In this document: in pieces, positions 56,154 to 64,000 of the stretch | How the letters are laid out: each line of letters begins with the position of its first letter | Position numbering within the stretch: position 1 is the first letter of the stretch | Source: Ligilactobacillus ubinensis | GTDB lineage: Bacteria; Bacillota; Bacilli; Lactobacillales; Lactobacillaceae | NCBI RefSeq assembly: GCF_024160875.1 | Contig: NZ_JAIULA010000007.1 | Coordinates: forward strand, 1-64,000 | Direction: 5' to 3' | Length of the DNA: 64,000 bases | Notes under the pieces: generated by a model | Told to the model about the DNA's origin: nothing | Databases searched by the model: none | Seen by the model: only the letters and a program-made list of their open reading frames with translations | Position numbers and translations under genes: made by a program

Positions 56154-57097
56154 AATTTATCTTCCTTTACAATATTATCTTTTAAAAAGTTAAGAACAAT
56201 TTCTTGCGCTTTAGGTGACCAAAAAGCATCTGTTCCGTGATTACTGCCTTCAACTGTTACAAATTGATTTTTAATTCCAAATTCATCTAGTTTTTCTTTC
56301 AGTAGAATGCTTTGCTGGAAAGGAACAATCATGTCCATTGTCCCATGGAAAATTAAAAACGGAGCAAGTTTCTTTTTTAAGTGATTCCGAGGATCAGCCA
56401 GCTTAATTAAACTAGAATTTTGATTAATTTGTTGATGATTAAAGTAAGCGCCTACCCAACTGTTTCTAGAACGGTGTTCTTGAATGGAAGGGGCTAAATC
56501 TAGTTCTTGCATGGCAGTTGGACCATAAAAATCAATAACACCGTTGAAGTGACGTTGCTTCGCTTTTCCAGTAAAGAAAAATGAATCATTTTGAGTAATC
56601 GCTGTCATTATTGCTGTATAAGCGCCTGAAGATTCACCCCATAAGAATAGTTGTTTTACGTTAATGTGGTACTGTTCTGCATGTTCTAAGAGAAAATCAA
56701 TAGCACAGTTTGTATCACGAATAGTTGACGGAAAAACTCCGCCGGCTTCAGTCCCTTGATATCCAATTGCAGCAATTACGTATCCTTTACGTGCAAATTC
56801 AACTAAGTGGGGGATGTGAAGCCCAATTTCTTGTTTGGCGAATGCAGATCCTTGAATCCAAAGTAATAATGGAAACTTACGTTGATCATTAATGCCCGTT
56901 TCAGGAACGTAAACAGGCGGCATAAGTATATCTAACTTTAAATTAGGATTACTAGAATTATATGCAATATCTGTAAAGCACATAGGAAACTTTGGTTCGT
57001 CATCTCCCTTAAGTTTTAATGAATTGGGTACAATTGTTTTATCTTCTGGGAAATCGTTGATAGAAAATGGATCTAAATATTTACTGTTGGCTGTCAA
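56150..57097 (-). CDS. BD-FAE-like alpha/beta hydrolase
   Basis: A 315-residue esterase of the prolyl-oligopeptidase-like/bifunctional deacetylase-feruloyl esterase type. LLLWIQGSAFAKQE marks the oxyanion hole, LFLWGESSGAYTAIM the Ser elbow, FHGTMDMIVPF the Asp and EGSNHGTDAF the His. I chose TTG at 57097: AAGGAGGTGG lies at the right distance and the predicted transcription start is near 57120, so the ATG at 57121 would have no leader. It opens the four-gene operon. Such enzymes remove acetyl or hydroxycinnamoyl groups from carbohydrates. Confidence 0.86.
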   Translation of the reverse strand: MTANSKYLDPFSINDFPEDKTIVPNSLKLKGDDEPKFPMCFTDIAYNSSNPNLKLDILMPPVYVPETGINDQRKFPLLLWIQGSAFAKQEIGLHIPHLVEFARKGYVIAAIGYQGTEAGGVFPSTIRDTNCAIDFLLEHAEQYHINVKQLFLWGESSGAYTAIMTAITQNDSFFFTGKAKQRHFNGVIDFYGPTAMQELDLAPSIQEHRSRNSWVGAYFNHQQINQNSSLIKLADPRNHLKKKLAPFLIFHGTMDMIVPFQQSILLKEKLDEFGIKNQFVTVEGSNHGTDAFWSPKAQEIVLNFLKDNIVKEDKL

Positions 57098-57126
57098 AGT
57101 GCCACCTCCTTGATAATACATTATAT

Positions 57127-57286
57127 ATAATAATAACGTTTTAAAACAATGTCAAGCGCATGACATTTAATTATTCTCAAATATATATGCGTTTCTTTTG
57201 GACATGAAAAATAATAATATTTTTTTGTGACGTACGCTTGACATAAAAAAGATAACAAGATATACTTCTATCTGAAAACACTTTCA
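57127..57286. promoter_or_regulatory. Divergent promoter pair with two LacI operators and a cre-like site
   Basis: Leftward promoter: TTGACA (57155-57150), 17 bases, TATTAT (57132-57127). Rightward promoter: TTGACA (57238-57243), 17 bases, TATACT (57261-57266). A dyad with central CG covers each -35: TGTCAAGCGCATGACA at 57150-57165 and TGACGTACGCTTGACA at 57228-57243. They share TGTCAAGCG in inverted order and are centred 78 bases apart. A cre-like TGAAAACACTTTCA lies at 57273-57286, just past the rightward start site. Confidence 0.8.
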
Positions 57287-57307
57287 TTATATTTAGGAGG
57301 AATTACA

Positions 57308-58687
57308 ATGGAAAACAAATTAAAACTTTCCAACAAAGTGGCATATGGTTTTAGTGATTTTGGCAATAATTTAGTTTTCGTTGCTGCAACGAATTACTTG
57401 ATGTTCTATTATACAGATGTTGCGGGTCTCAGTTTAGCCGCTACAGGTATTTTATTTTTAATTATTCGTATTTTCGACGCTTTCGCAGGCCCAATCTTTG
57501 GTATTTTAGTCGATAGAACCCAAACTAGATTTGGTAAAGTTCGTCCTTGGTTTTTATGGATGTCAATACCATATGCAATTTCTGCGGTGCTCTTATTTTC
57601 AATTGGTTTCTTTCCAGCTAGTTCAAGATTATTATTGGCTTATATAACATATGCTGTTTTTACAATTTGTTATGCAGGATTAGGCACAGCAATTAATGCT
57701 ATTTTGCCAAGTTTGTCAGCAGATTCAAATGAACGTGCATCTGCAAATATGTTTAGAAATATCTTAGGACAAACAGGTGGCTTGATTTCTGGTTTAGCTA
57801 TTTTACCGTTAGTTTCACTATTTGGTGGAACTAACAATTCAAAAGGTTTTGCAATTGGAATGGGAATTTTTGCTATTATTTTGGTACTTTCTGAAATGTT
57901 TACTTTTGCTAAGGTACGTGAAAATGTTACTCCCGAACAAGAAAAACCTGTACCTTTACATCAAAGTATTAAAGCACTTGTTCCTAATACTCCTTGGTGG
58001 GTAATCATTATTACAAATATTATTATCTTTATAGGTGTTGTTGTAAAAAACTCTTCGATGGTTTACTTCTTCAAATATGTTTTGAACAATGAGCAAATGT
58101 CATCAATTGCTAATTCTATTAGTGCTTTAGCTATGATTGTTGGCGCAATTACGATTCCGGTTTTGATTAAGAAATATCCAATGCGTTCAGTTGTTGTAGC
58201 CAATTTAGGAATTGCAGTTTTGGGACAGGGTGTACTATGGGTAGCAGCAAGTAATCTGTCAATGGGGATTGCAATGTTAGGAGTTGCCGTTTCAGCATTT
58301 GGTTTAGGTGCAGCACAAAGCTTGATGTTTGTTATGACCGCTGAAACAGTAGATTATGGTGAATGGAAGTTTGGTGTACGTGCACAAGGCTTGTTAACAT
58401 CTGTTTCAGCAATTGGTGCAAGTATAGGTGCTGGATTAGCTGGGGTTATTAATAGTGAAATTTTAGCTGCATTTAAATTTGTACCAAATGTTCAACAATC
58501 AGCATCTGGTATTATGGGTATTAATATTTGCTTTATCTATGGACCAGCATTAATAGATGCAATATGTGCAGCAACTATTTTATTCTATACTTTAGATAAA
58601 GTGAGCCAAAAAATGCATGCAGATTTAAATCAAAAGCGTCAATTAGAAATGAAACAAGTTTTTGAAGGGAATGGGAAAAATGATTAG
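57308..58687 (+). CDS. GPH-family sugar:cation symporter
   Basis: A 459-residue twelve-helix carrier. The start KVAYGFSDFGNNLVFVAATNYLMFYYTDVAG (broken for length), the FDAFAGPIFGILVDRTQTRFGKVRPW block, and FVMTAETVDYGEWKFGVRAQGLLTS are GPH (MelB/LacS-type) signatures. No C-terminal EIIA domain is present. It imports a glycoside without phosphorylating it, with H+ or Na+. AGGAGG lies before the ATG. It is the first gene of the right arm of a divergent regulon and pairs functionally with the sucrose phosphorylase and esterases opposite. Confidence 0.92.
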   Translation: MENKLKLSNKVAYGFSDFGNNLVFVAATNYLMFYYTDVAGLSLAATGILFLIIRIFDAFAGPIFGILVDRTQTRFGKVRPWFLWMSIPYAISAVLLFSIGFFPASSRLLLAYITYAVFTICYAGLGTAINAILPSLSADSNERASANMFRNILGQTGGLISGLAILPLVSLFGGTNNSKGFAIGMGIFAIILVLSEMFTFAKVRENVTPEQEKPVPLHQSIKALVPNTPWWVIIITNIIIFIGVVVKNSSMVYFFKYVLNNEQMSSIANSISALAMIVGAITIPVLIKKYPMRSVVVANLGIAVLGQGVLWVAASNLSMGIAMLGVAVSAFGLGAAQSLMFVMTAETVDYGEWKFGVRAQGLLTSVSAIGASIGAGLAGVINSEILAAFKFVPNVQQSASGIMGINICFIYGPALIDAICAATILFYTLDKVSQKMHADLNQKRQLEMKQVFEGNGKND

Positions 58688-59456
58688 TTATTTAAGCACT
58701 GAGGTTAATGGATTGACATTGAGAGGAACTGTTCATATTCCGGATGATGCAACTAAGCCAATGCCAACAGTATTAATGTTTCACGGCTTTGGAGCTGTAA
58801 GAGATGAGTATTTTTGCTCATTTGTACAGATAAGTCGATTGTTAGCCAAAAAAGGTATTGTAGCAATTCGCTTTGATTTTTCAGGCCATGGAGAAAGTGA
58901 TGGAAACTTTCTTGACTATACCTTTAGCAATGAAGTTTTTGAAGGAACTAAACTAGTCGAATTTGTAAAAACATTAGAGTATGTGGATTCCGACAAGGTA
59001 TCATTATTAGGAATGAGTTTAGGTAGTGTTGCAGCAAGTATGGTTGCAGGATTGATGAACGATAAAATTGCGGGGCTATGTATGTGGTCACCAGCAGCAG
59101 TTTTTCAAGATGAGATTTTAAAAAACAAAACGTTACAAGGAAAATCAATTGCTGAAGTGGCTGAAAAAGGTTATTTCGATTTTAATTCGCTTAAGTTAGG
59201 GAAAAACTTTTTTGAAGATTTAAAGAAAGTAGAAATATACCCAACTGCACAGAAATATCAGGGAGTAGTTAAAATTATTCATGGAAAAGATGATTGGATA
59301 GCACCTGTGGAATATGCACAGAAGTATGTAGCGACATATCAACAAGAGGTTGATTTAACCGTCATTGATGGTGCTGATCATAGTTGGGGTGATGTTGTGA
59401 CAAGAGAGCAATTATTTAACACAACGCTTACTTTTTTTGATAAACTATATAGATAG
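58680..59456 (+). CDS. Cinnamoyl/feruloyl-esterase-like alpha/beta hydrolase
   Basis: A 258-residue hydrolase. MFHGFGAVRDEYFCSFVQISRLL near residue 28, AIRFDFSGHGESDGNF near 65, nucleophile elbow LLGMSLGSVAAS near 108, Asp in IHGKDDWIAPVEYA and His in GADHSW resemble the intracellular cinnamoyl esterases of lactobacilli, including the conserved FDF-GHG-SDG block. The elbow reads GMSLGS instead of GxSxGG. ATG at 58680 follows GAAGGGAATGGG and overlaps the symporter stop by eight bases, so the two are coupled. It may release hydroxycinnamic or short acyl groups from the imported sugar. Confidence 0.85.
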   Translation: MISYLSTEVNGLTLRGTVHIPDDATKPMPTVLMFHGFGAVRDEYFCSFVQISRLLAKKGIVAIRFDFSGHGESDGNFLDYTFSNEVFEGTKLVEFVKTLEYVDSDKVSLLGMSLGSVAASMVAGLMNDKIAGLCMWSPAAVFQDEILKNKTLQGKSIAEVAEKGYFDFNSLKLGKNFFEDLKKVEIYPTAQKYQGVVKIIHGKDDWIAPVEYAQKYVATYQQEVDLTVIDGADHSWGDVVTREQLFNTTLTFFDKLYR

Positions 59457-59488
59457 AGCAATGAATTCTTTAATTGGGGATGAACGAG

Positions 59489-60487
59489 GTGAAACACACA
59501 TTAAAAGATGTAGCTGAAAAAGCAGGTGTATCATTAACAACTGTTTCACGTGTGATTAATAAACGTGGTTATTTTTCTAAAGCAACAGAAGCACGTATCT
59601 TTGCAGCTATGAAAGAATTGAATTATTATCCTAATTCAGTTGCGCGGTCATTATCAGGTAAGAAAACAAAGTTAATCGGAGTGATTTTAACAAATACACA
59701 CAATCCGTTTAATGCAGAATTACTAGAGAAGATTGAAACGGAACTGTTTAATCGAGAATATAAAACAATTATTGCTAATAGTTTAGATAATCCACAAAAA
59801 GAACGATCATATATTAGTTTGTTGCAATCAAATCAAGTCGATGGTTTGATAACGGCATCACATAATACAATCATTAATGATTATCACCAATTAACTTTAC
59901 CAGTTGTTTCTTTTGATAGGTATTTTGGTTCGCATATTCCAACAGTTAGTTCAGATAATTTTTTAGGTGGTCAAACAGCAGCAAAGGTTTTACTCGAAGG
60001 TGGAGCGCGCAGATTATTACTATTTTCTGGAGAGATTAGTGATACTAATCCTACCTCTGATCGAATGAATGGTTTTATGGATATATGTCTGAAAAGGAAA
60101 ATAGTACCTGAAATTCAAGGTGTTCCTAGTGATGCAACATCAAATTTTAGGAAAATGCTAATTCACCAAGCGATAACACAGCATCATCCAGATGGAATTA
60201 TGTGTACTGATGATGCAACTGCTTTGTTGGTGATGAGGGAGTTAAAACAGTTGAACTTGAGAATTCCAAGTGATGTTCAAGTCGTAGGTTATGATGGAAG
60301 TGATTTTATTTTACAAACATTTCCTGAATTGTCAACAATTGTTCAACCATTAGATGATTTAGCAAAAACAATGGTTAATTTATTACTAAACAAAATAGAC
60401 CAACCTGATGTACTACAAGAACGACAATATATTTTTCCGATAACATTCCATCGGGGAACGACAACTAAATTTATTGATACAGAATAA
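59489..60487 (+). CDS. LacI-family repressor of the acyl-sugar regulon
   Basis: A 332-residue regulator. HTH at the start, TLKDVAEKAGVSLTTVSRVINKRGYFS (broken for length), with a hinge region VARSLSGKKT and a periplasmic-binding-protein-like ligand domain; the part with SDRMNGFMDIC and VVGYDGSDFI is typical. GTG at 59489 lies nine bases after GGGG; ATG at 59480 abuts it. It is the last gene of the transporter-esterase operon, 32 bases after the hydrolase, and is the natural ligand of the two CG-centred dyads at 57150 and 57228. Confidence 0.9.
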   Translation: MKHTLKDVAEKAGVSLTTVSRVINKRGYFSKATEARIFAAMKELNYYPNSVARSLSGKKTKLIGVILTNTHNPFNAELLEKIETELFNREYKTIIANSLDNPQKERSYISLLQSNQVDGLITASHNTIINDYHQLTLPVVSFDRYFGSHIPTVSSDNFLGGQTAAKVLLEGGARRLLLFSGEISDTNPTSDRMNGFMDICLKRKIVPEIQGVPSDATSNFRKMLIHQAITQHHPDGIMCTDDATALLVMRELKQLNLRIPSDVQVVGYDGSDFILQTFPELSTIVQPLDDLAKTMVNLLLNKIDQPDVLQERQYIFPITFHRGTTTKFIDTE

Positions 60488-60558
60488 TCTAAATACCCAA
60501 AACACGAATGAACAGCGTTGAAAAAAAGATTAATGTATGGTAATCTTTTAAAGTGTTC

Positions 60559-60626
60559 TACTTATATAATGTCATAATATGGATGACGAGTTTCTACCTA
60601 AAACCGTAAATTTTAGACTATAAGTA
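60559..60626 (+). ncRNA. Guanine/hypoxanthine (purine) riboswitch aptamer
   Basis: P1 pairs ACTTATA (60560-60566) with TATAAGT (60619-60625). The three-way junction carries TAATATGGATGACGAGTTTCTACC and CCGTAAA (broken for length), all conserved in purine riboswitches. The specificity base is C in GACTAT, which selects guanine or hypoxanthine over adenine. It precedes xpt-pbuX, as in many Firmicutes. Confidence 0.95.
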
Positions 60627-60644
60627 AAAAAGCTGTTTATATAC

Positions 60645-60690
60645 ATGGCTTCTTTTACTGTCGATAACTGTAAAAGAAGCTATTTTTATT
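60645..60690 (+). terminator. Expression-platform terminator of the purine riboswitch
   Basis: TGGCTTCTTTTAC pairs with GTAAAAGAAGCTA around an 11-base loop, followed by TTTTT. Guanine binding should favour it and shut off xpt-pbuX. Confidence 0.92.
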
Positions 60691-60706
60691 AAAGGAGAGT
60701 TATAAA

Positions 60707-61294
60707 TTGAAGTTATTAGAGGATCGAATTCGTGAAGATGGGCTAGTTCTTCCAGGAAATGTTTTAAAAGTAAATCAATTTTTGAATCATCAGATTGATC
60801 CAGAGTTGATGTATGCATTGGCAGAAGAATTTGTTAAATTATATAAAGATGAAAAAATAACGAAAATTTTGACAATTGAGGCATCGGGAATCGCACCTGC
60901 AATTATGACGGGATTATTATTGCGTGTGCCGGTTTTGTTTGCACGTAAGCAAAAAAGTTCAACAATGAATGAGGGTTTGTATACAGCAGAAGTATACTCA
61001 TATACTAAAAAAGTAAAAAATACGGTTTCTGTTGATGAGAAATTTTTGAAAAAAGAAGACCGAGTTTTAATTATTGATGATTTTTTGGCTAATGGACAAG
61101 CGGTGCAAGGATTGATTGAAATTTGTCATGAAGCTCACGCTGATATTGTTGGTGTTGGAATTGCGATTGAAAAGTCATTTCAAGAAGGGGCAGAGTTAAT
61201 TAGAAATCAAGGGGTTCGTCTTGAATCTTTAGCTAGAATTTCATCATTTGCAGATAATAAAGTTCATTTTGTGGAGGATGCGGATAATGAGTAA
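60707..61294 (+). CDS. xpt: Xanthine phosphoribosyltransferase
   Basis: A 195-residue PRTase. It starts MKLLEDRIREDGLVLPGNVLKVNQFLNHQIDP (broken for length; the first 32 residues), and has the PRPP-binding loop VLIIDDFLANGQAVQGL near residue 126. It makes XMP (or GMP) from xanthine and PRPP for purine salvage. The start is TTG at 60707 after AAAGGAGAG. It is controlled by the guanine riboswitch and coupled to pbuX through an eight-base overlap. Confidence 0.96.
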   Translation: MKLLEDRIREDGLVLPGNVLKVNQFLNHQIDPELMYALAEEFVKLYKDEKITKILTIEASGIAPAIMTGLLLRVPVLFARKQKSSTMNEGLYTAEVYSYTKKVKNTVSVDEKFLKKEDRVLIIDDFLANGQAVQGLIEICHEAHADIVGVGIAIEKSFQEGAELIRNQGVRLESLARISSFADNKVHFVEDADNE

Positions 61295-62582
61295 CAATTC
61301 TTTTAAAGAAGTTAGTCATAGCAAAGCAGCTGTTTTAGGTTTACAGCACTTATTAGCAATGTATTCTGGTGCGGTTGCTGTACCGTTATTGATTGGAGCT
61401 GCTCTGAACTTTAATAGTACACAAATGACCTACCTAGTTTCAATTGATATTTTTATGTGCGGGCTAGCAACATTCTTACAATTATTACGGAATCGTTATT
61501 TTGGAATAGGATTACCTGTAATTTTAGGTTGTGCAATTCAAGCAGTGGAACCATTGAAGATGATTGGTAAGGAATTTTCGATTGGAACAATGTACGGAGC
61601 AATTATTGTAGCAGGTATTTTTGTTTTTCTAGTAGCAGGTCAATTTGCAAAAATCAAAAAATTATTTCCACCAGTAGTTACAGGATCACTAATTACGGTT
61701 ATAGGTCTAACCTTAATTCCTATTGCAATTCAAAACATTGGTGGTGGTGACTCAACTGCAAAATCATTTGGCAGTTTACAAAATCTCTTTTTGGGCTTTG
61801 TCACAATTGTTATTATTTTAGCAATTCAAGTTTGGGGACGAGGCTTTATTGGAACAATCGCTGTTTTAATTGGATTAGTTACAGGCACGCTAGTTGCAGC
61901 ATTATTAGGTCAAGTATCACTTTCACCTATTACTGAAGCAGCATGGTTTCATATTCCACAGCCTTTTTATTTTGGTGCTCCTCAATTTGAATGGTCATCC
62001 TCACTAACAATGATTATCATTGCACTGGTGTCAATGGTTGAATCTACAGGCGTATTTTTTGCTTTAGGTAATGTTTTAAATAGAAAAATTTCTGCTGATG
62101 ATTTAAAAAAGGGATATCGTGCAGAAGGAATAGCAGTTATTTTAGGTGGTATCTTCAATACCTTTCCGTATACAACTTTTTCACAAAATGTTGGGTTACT
62201 ACAATTATCTGGAATTAAGACGAAACGTCCAATTTATTGGTCAGCTGTTTTATTGATGGTAATGGGTCTTTTGCCTAAAATAGGTGCAGTTGCCACAATT
62301 ATTCCAACACCTGTACTTGGAGGAGCAATGCTAGTTATGTTTGCAATGATTAGTGTGCAAGGAATTCGTATTTTATTAGATGTTGATTTTTCAGATCAAA
62401 GGAATATTTTGATTGTCGCAGTTGCTGTTGGAATGGGATTAGGCGTCTCGGTTTATCCAAGTATTTTCCAATTCATGCCAAAATCAGCACAGTTATTTTT
62501 AGGTAATGGAATTGTAATTGCAAGTATAACCTCAGTTTTATTAAACGTTATTTTTAAAGGGAAAGACGGTTTAACCGAATAA
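61287..62582 (+). CDS. pbuX: Xanthine permease
   Basis: A 431-residue NCS2-family carrier. AVLGLQHLLAMYSGAVAVPLLIG near the start, GIGLPVILGCAIQAVEPL, and the motif SMVESTGVFFALG with NTFPYTTFSQNVGLLQLSGIKTKR (each broken for length) are NCS2 purine permease signatures; the Glu in MVEST and Gln in FSQN contact the base. ATG at 61287 follows GGAGG at nine bases. It supplies xanthine for Xpt in the same operon. Confidence 0.95.
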   Translation: MSNNSFKEVSHSKAAVLGLQHLLAMYSGAVAVPLLIGAALNFNSTQMTYLVSIDIFMCGLATFLQLLRNRYFGIGLPVILGCAIQAVEPLKMIGKEFSIGTMYGAIIVAGIFVFLVAGQFAKIKKLFPPVVTGSLITVIGLTLIPIAIQNIGGGDSTAKSFGSLQNLFLGFVTIVIILAIQVWGRGFIGTIAVLIGLVTGTLVAALLGQVSLSPITEAAWFHIPQPFYFGAPQFEWSSSLTMIIIALVSMVESTGVFFALGNVLNRKISADDLKKGYRAEGIAVILGGIFNTFPYTTFSQNVGLLQLSGIKTKRPIYWSAVLLMVMGLLPKIGAVATIIPTPVLGGAMLVMFAMISVQGIRILLDVDFSDQRNILIVAVAVGMGLGVSVYPSIFQFMPKSAQLFLGNGIVIASITSVLLNVIFKGKDGLTE

Positions 62583-62591
62583 TGTATGGAG

Positions 62592-62624
62592 AAGATAGAT
62601 TGATTTTAATTATCTATCTTTTTT
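62592..62624 (+). terminator. Terminator of the xpt-pbuX operon
   Basis: AAGATAGAT pairs with ATCTATCTT around an 11-base loop; six T residues end it. Confidence 0.88.
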
Positions 62625-62721
62625 GTTGTCTAATAGAACTATTTTTGGAAATGCTTAAAAAAACGCTTGCTTTTTAAATGTAATCCGCTTACAATTATGT
62701 TGTAATGATAATTTATATAGC

Positions 62722-62749
62722 GGATTGTAACTCTTGGAGGCATCACCGC
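62722..62749 (+). promoter_or_regulatory. RAT site for a BglG/LicT antiterminator
   Basis: GGATTGTAACTC-N-GGAGGCATCACC has the ribonucleic antiterminator pattern (GGATTGT... and GGCA...ACC) and overlaps the left arm of a terminator. The cognate antiterminator is the partial gene at the window end. Confidence 0.85.
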
Positions 62750-62805
62750 AACTAAAAAATGTATTAAGTATAGTACATTTTAAGTTGCTGTGATGCTTTC
62801 TTTTT
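62740..62805 (+). terminator. Regulated terminator overlapping the RAT
   Basis: GCATCACCGCAACT pairs with AGTTGCTGTGATGC and the stem continues with AAAATGTA/TACATTTT; T-rich sequence follows. Antiterminator binding to the RAT would prevent this fold. Confidence 0.9.
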
Positions 62806-62828
62806 ATTTGTAAGAAAGGAAGAGAAAA

Positions 62829-63305
62829 ATGTTTAAGATATTTACTAAAAAAAATTTCATCGTATCGGCTCCAATTTCTGGCAGACTAATAGATTTAACA
62901 GAGATAGAAGATGAAGTATTTGCATCTAAAATGATGGGAGACGGTTTTGCTGTTAGACCAATAAATGGAAATAATCTTGTTATAGCCCCGGTTGAAGGAA
63001 AAATAGTCTCGGTGTCTACGACGCGTCATGCAGTTGGAATTGAAACAACTGATGGAATTGAAGTTTTAGTGCATGTTGGTATTGATACTGTAAGATTGCA
63101 AGGGAAAGGATTTAAGCTATACGTAGCGGACGGTCAAAAAGTCAAAAGAGGTGATAAGCTTATAGAATTTGATGAAAAAATAATGTCAGAAGAAAAATTG
63201 GATATGGCAATATTAACGATATTTGTTAAAGGATACGATAAAAAAGTTATTTTAGATAAGCAATATGGTCAAGAGGTGGCCTCAAATGAAGTCTTAATTC
63301 TATAA
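62829..63305 (+). CDS. PTS EIIA, glucose family
   Basis: A 158-residue EIIA-Glc-like protein: VSAPISGRLIDLTEIEDEVFASKMMGDGFAVRP (broken for length; residues 12-44), His67 in TRHAVGIE and phospho-acceptor His82 in VLVHVGIDTVRL. It passes phosphate from HPr to an EIIB of a glucose/sucrose/beta-glucoside PTS, probably encoded beyond the window. It follows the RAT-controlled terminator and has GAAAGGAAGAG before the ATG. Free-standing IIA proteins of this type may serve several EIIBC permeases. Confidence 0.93.
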   Translation: MFKIFTKKNFIVSAPISGRLIDLTEIEDEVFASKMMGDGFAVRPINGNNLVIAPVEGKIVSVSTTRHAVGIETTDGIEVLVHVGIDTVRLQGKGFKLYVADGQKVKRGDKLIEFDEKIMSEEKLDMAILTIFVKGYDKKVILDKQYGQEVASNEVLIL

Positions 63306-63335
63306 TTCTTTTTTTGTGAAAGGATGGTTATAGTT

Positions 63336-64000
63336 TTGAAGGTTATAAAAAAGATCAATAATAATGTAGCCGTTTGTTTGGATAATAATGAAGAAGAATT
63401 GGTAGCTTTTGGTAAAGGAATTGGTTTTCCTAAAATACCATATGTCTTGAATGACATGTCCAAAATTGAGATAACGTTCTATCGTTTAAATTCGCAGAAG
63501 CTATTGCTACTAAAGGAAATTCCAGAAGATGTAGTTGAAATAAGCACAGAAATTGTAAAACTAGCACAAAGAAGAATAACCAAACGCTTAAATCCAAATA
63601 TTATCTTTGGATTAGCGGATCATATAAACTTTGCACTCATTCGACAACAAAAATATAAAGATATAAAACTTCCCTTTGCATACGACATTAAAGAACTATA
63701 TCCAACTGAATATGAGCTTGGTATTCAAGCAGTAAAATTAATTAGAAATAAAATAAATCCAAATTTTTCTAGTGATGAAGCTATTGCAATTGCTACACAT
63801 TTTATTAATTCACAAGAAAATGGTGAACCTTCGGATTTAAATAGAGTTGTGTCTAGCATTATAAAGGAGACTACGATAATTATTGAAGAACATTTTAAGA
63901 TAAAAATTAATGAGCAAGGTTTTTCCTATAATCGATTTAGTATCCATCTAAGATATTACATTAAAAGAATTCAAGAAAATAAACAAATTGAAGATGGAGC
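63336..64000 (+). CDS. BglG/LicT-family transcription antiterminator (partial, runs off window)
   Basis: The first 221 residues. The RNA-binding domain (1-55) begins MKVIKKINNNVAVCLDNNEEELVAFGKGIGFPK (broken for length), followed by PRD1 with LADHINFALIRQQ and ATHFINSQ, and the beginning of PRD2 with SIHLRYYIKRIQ. The start is TTG at 63336 behind AAAGGATGG. It binds the RAT at 62722 when its PRDs are in the proper phosphorylation state, permitting transcription of the operon it sits in. The C-terminus lies beyond base 64000. Confidence 0.92.
   Translation, partial: MKVIKKINNNVAVCLDNNEEELVAFGKGIGFPKIPYVLNDMSKIEITFYRLNSQKLLLLKEIPEDVVEISTEIVKLAQRRITKRLNPNIIFGLADHINFALIRQQKYKDIKLPFAYDIKELYPTEYELGIQAVKLIRNKINPNFSSDEAIAIATHFINSQENGEPSDLNRVVSSIIKETTIIIEEHFKIKINEQGFSYNRFSIHLRYYIKRIQENKQIEDG

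Overview
The window is a low-GC Firmicutes chromosome segment, most likely from a motile member of the Lactobacillaceae (the Liquorilactobacillus or Ligilactobacillus type). I infer this from the AT-rich codon use, strong AGGAGG ribosome sites, PTS, PRD and CcpA-type carbohydrate regulation, a sucrose phosphorylase resembling Leuconostoc/Lactobacillus enzymes, lactate and pyruvate oxidases, and two methyl-accepting chemotaxis proteins, which only motile lactobacilli need. There are no rRNA or tRNA genes, prophage genes or CRISPR arrays.

Layout: 1-90, right end of an IS200/IS605-type element with stacked hairpins. 0.2-4.1 kb, an MFS carrier, a YjeM-type amino acid permease and a hexapeptide acyltransferase. 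4.3-12.6 kb, a complete kdpFABCDE potassium operon preceded by phased TTAACA repeats and followed by a 51-codon membrane protein. 13-16 kb, a lipoprotein, a penicillin-V-acylase-like Ntn hydrolase and a small unknown. 16.6-20.8 kb, a GntR regulator, GH1 phospho-beta-glucosidase and PTS EIIC. 20.9-25 kb, a rhodanese and CoA-disulfide-reductase pair under a CsoR/CstR-like palindrome, a flavin reductase and DedA. 25.4-32 kb, a PRD regulator, split fructose-type PTS (IIA, IIB, IIC) and GH38 mannosidase (mannosylglycerate-type system). 32-33.5 kb, a decayed transposase. 33.6-37 kb, DeoR/HAD pair, DUF4422 glycosyltransferase, NAD(P)-binding protein.

37.3-48.8 kb holds two chemoreceptors flanking an Rrf2, pyruvate oxidase and lactate oxidase block and two transporters. 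49-52.9 kb has CsbD, a LysR regulator divergent from a MetE-like enzyme, and a DUF998 membrane protein. 53-60.5 kb is a divergent regulon: three alpha/beta hydrolases and a sucrose phosphorylase on one side, a GPH sugar symporter, a cinnamoyl-esterase-like hydrolase and a LacI repressor on the other. Two 16-bp operators in the shared control region each contain the -35 box of one promoter. I propose it handles acylated sucrose or acylated plant sugars; this is the best candidate for an undescribed system. 60.5-62.6 kb is a guanine-riboswitch xpt-pbuX operon. 62.7-64 kb starts a BglG-type antiterminated PTS operon running off the window.

Start codons were chosen by ribosome-site spacing and family N-termini; several are TTG or GTG and differ from the longest open frame. 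Functions are read from motifs and family resemblance by eye; no database search was run.
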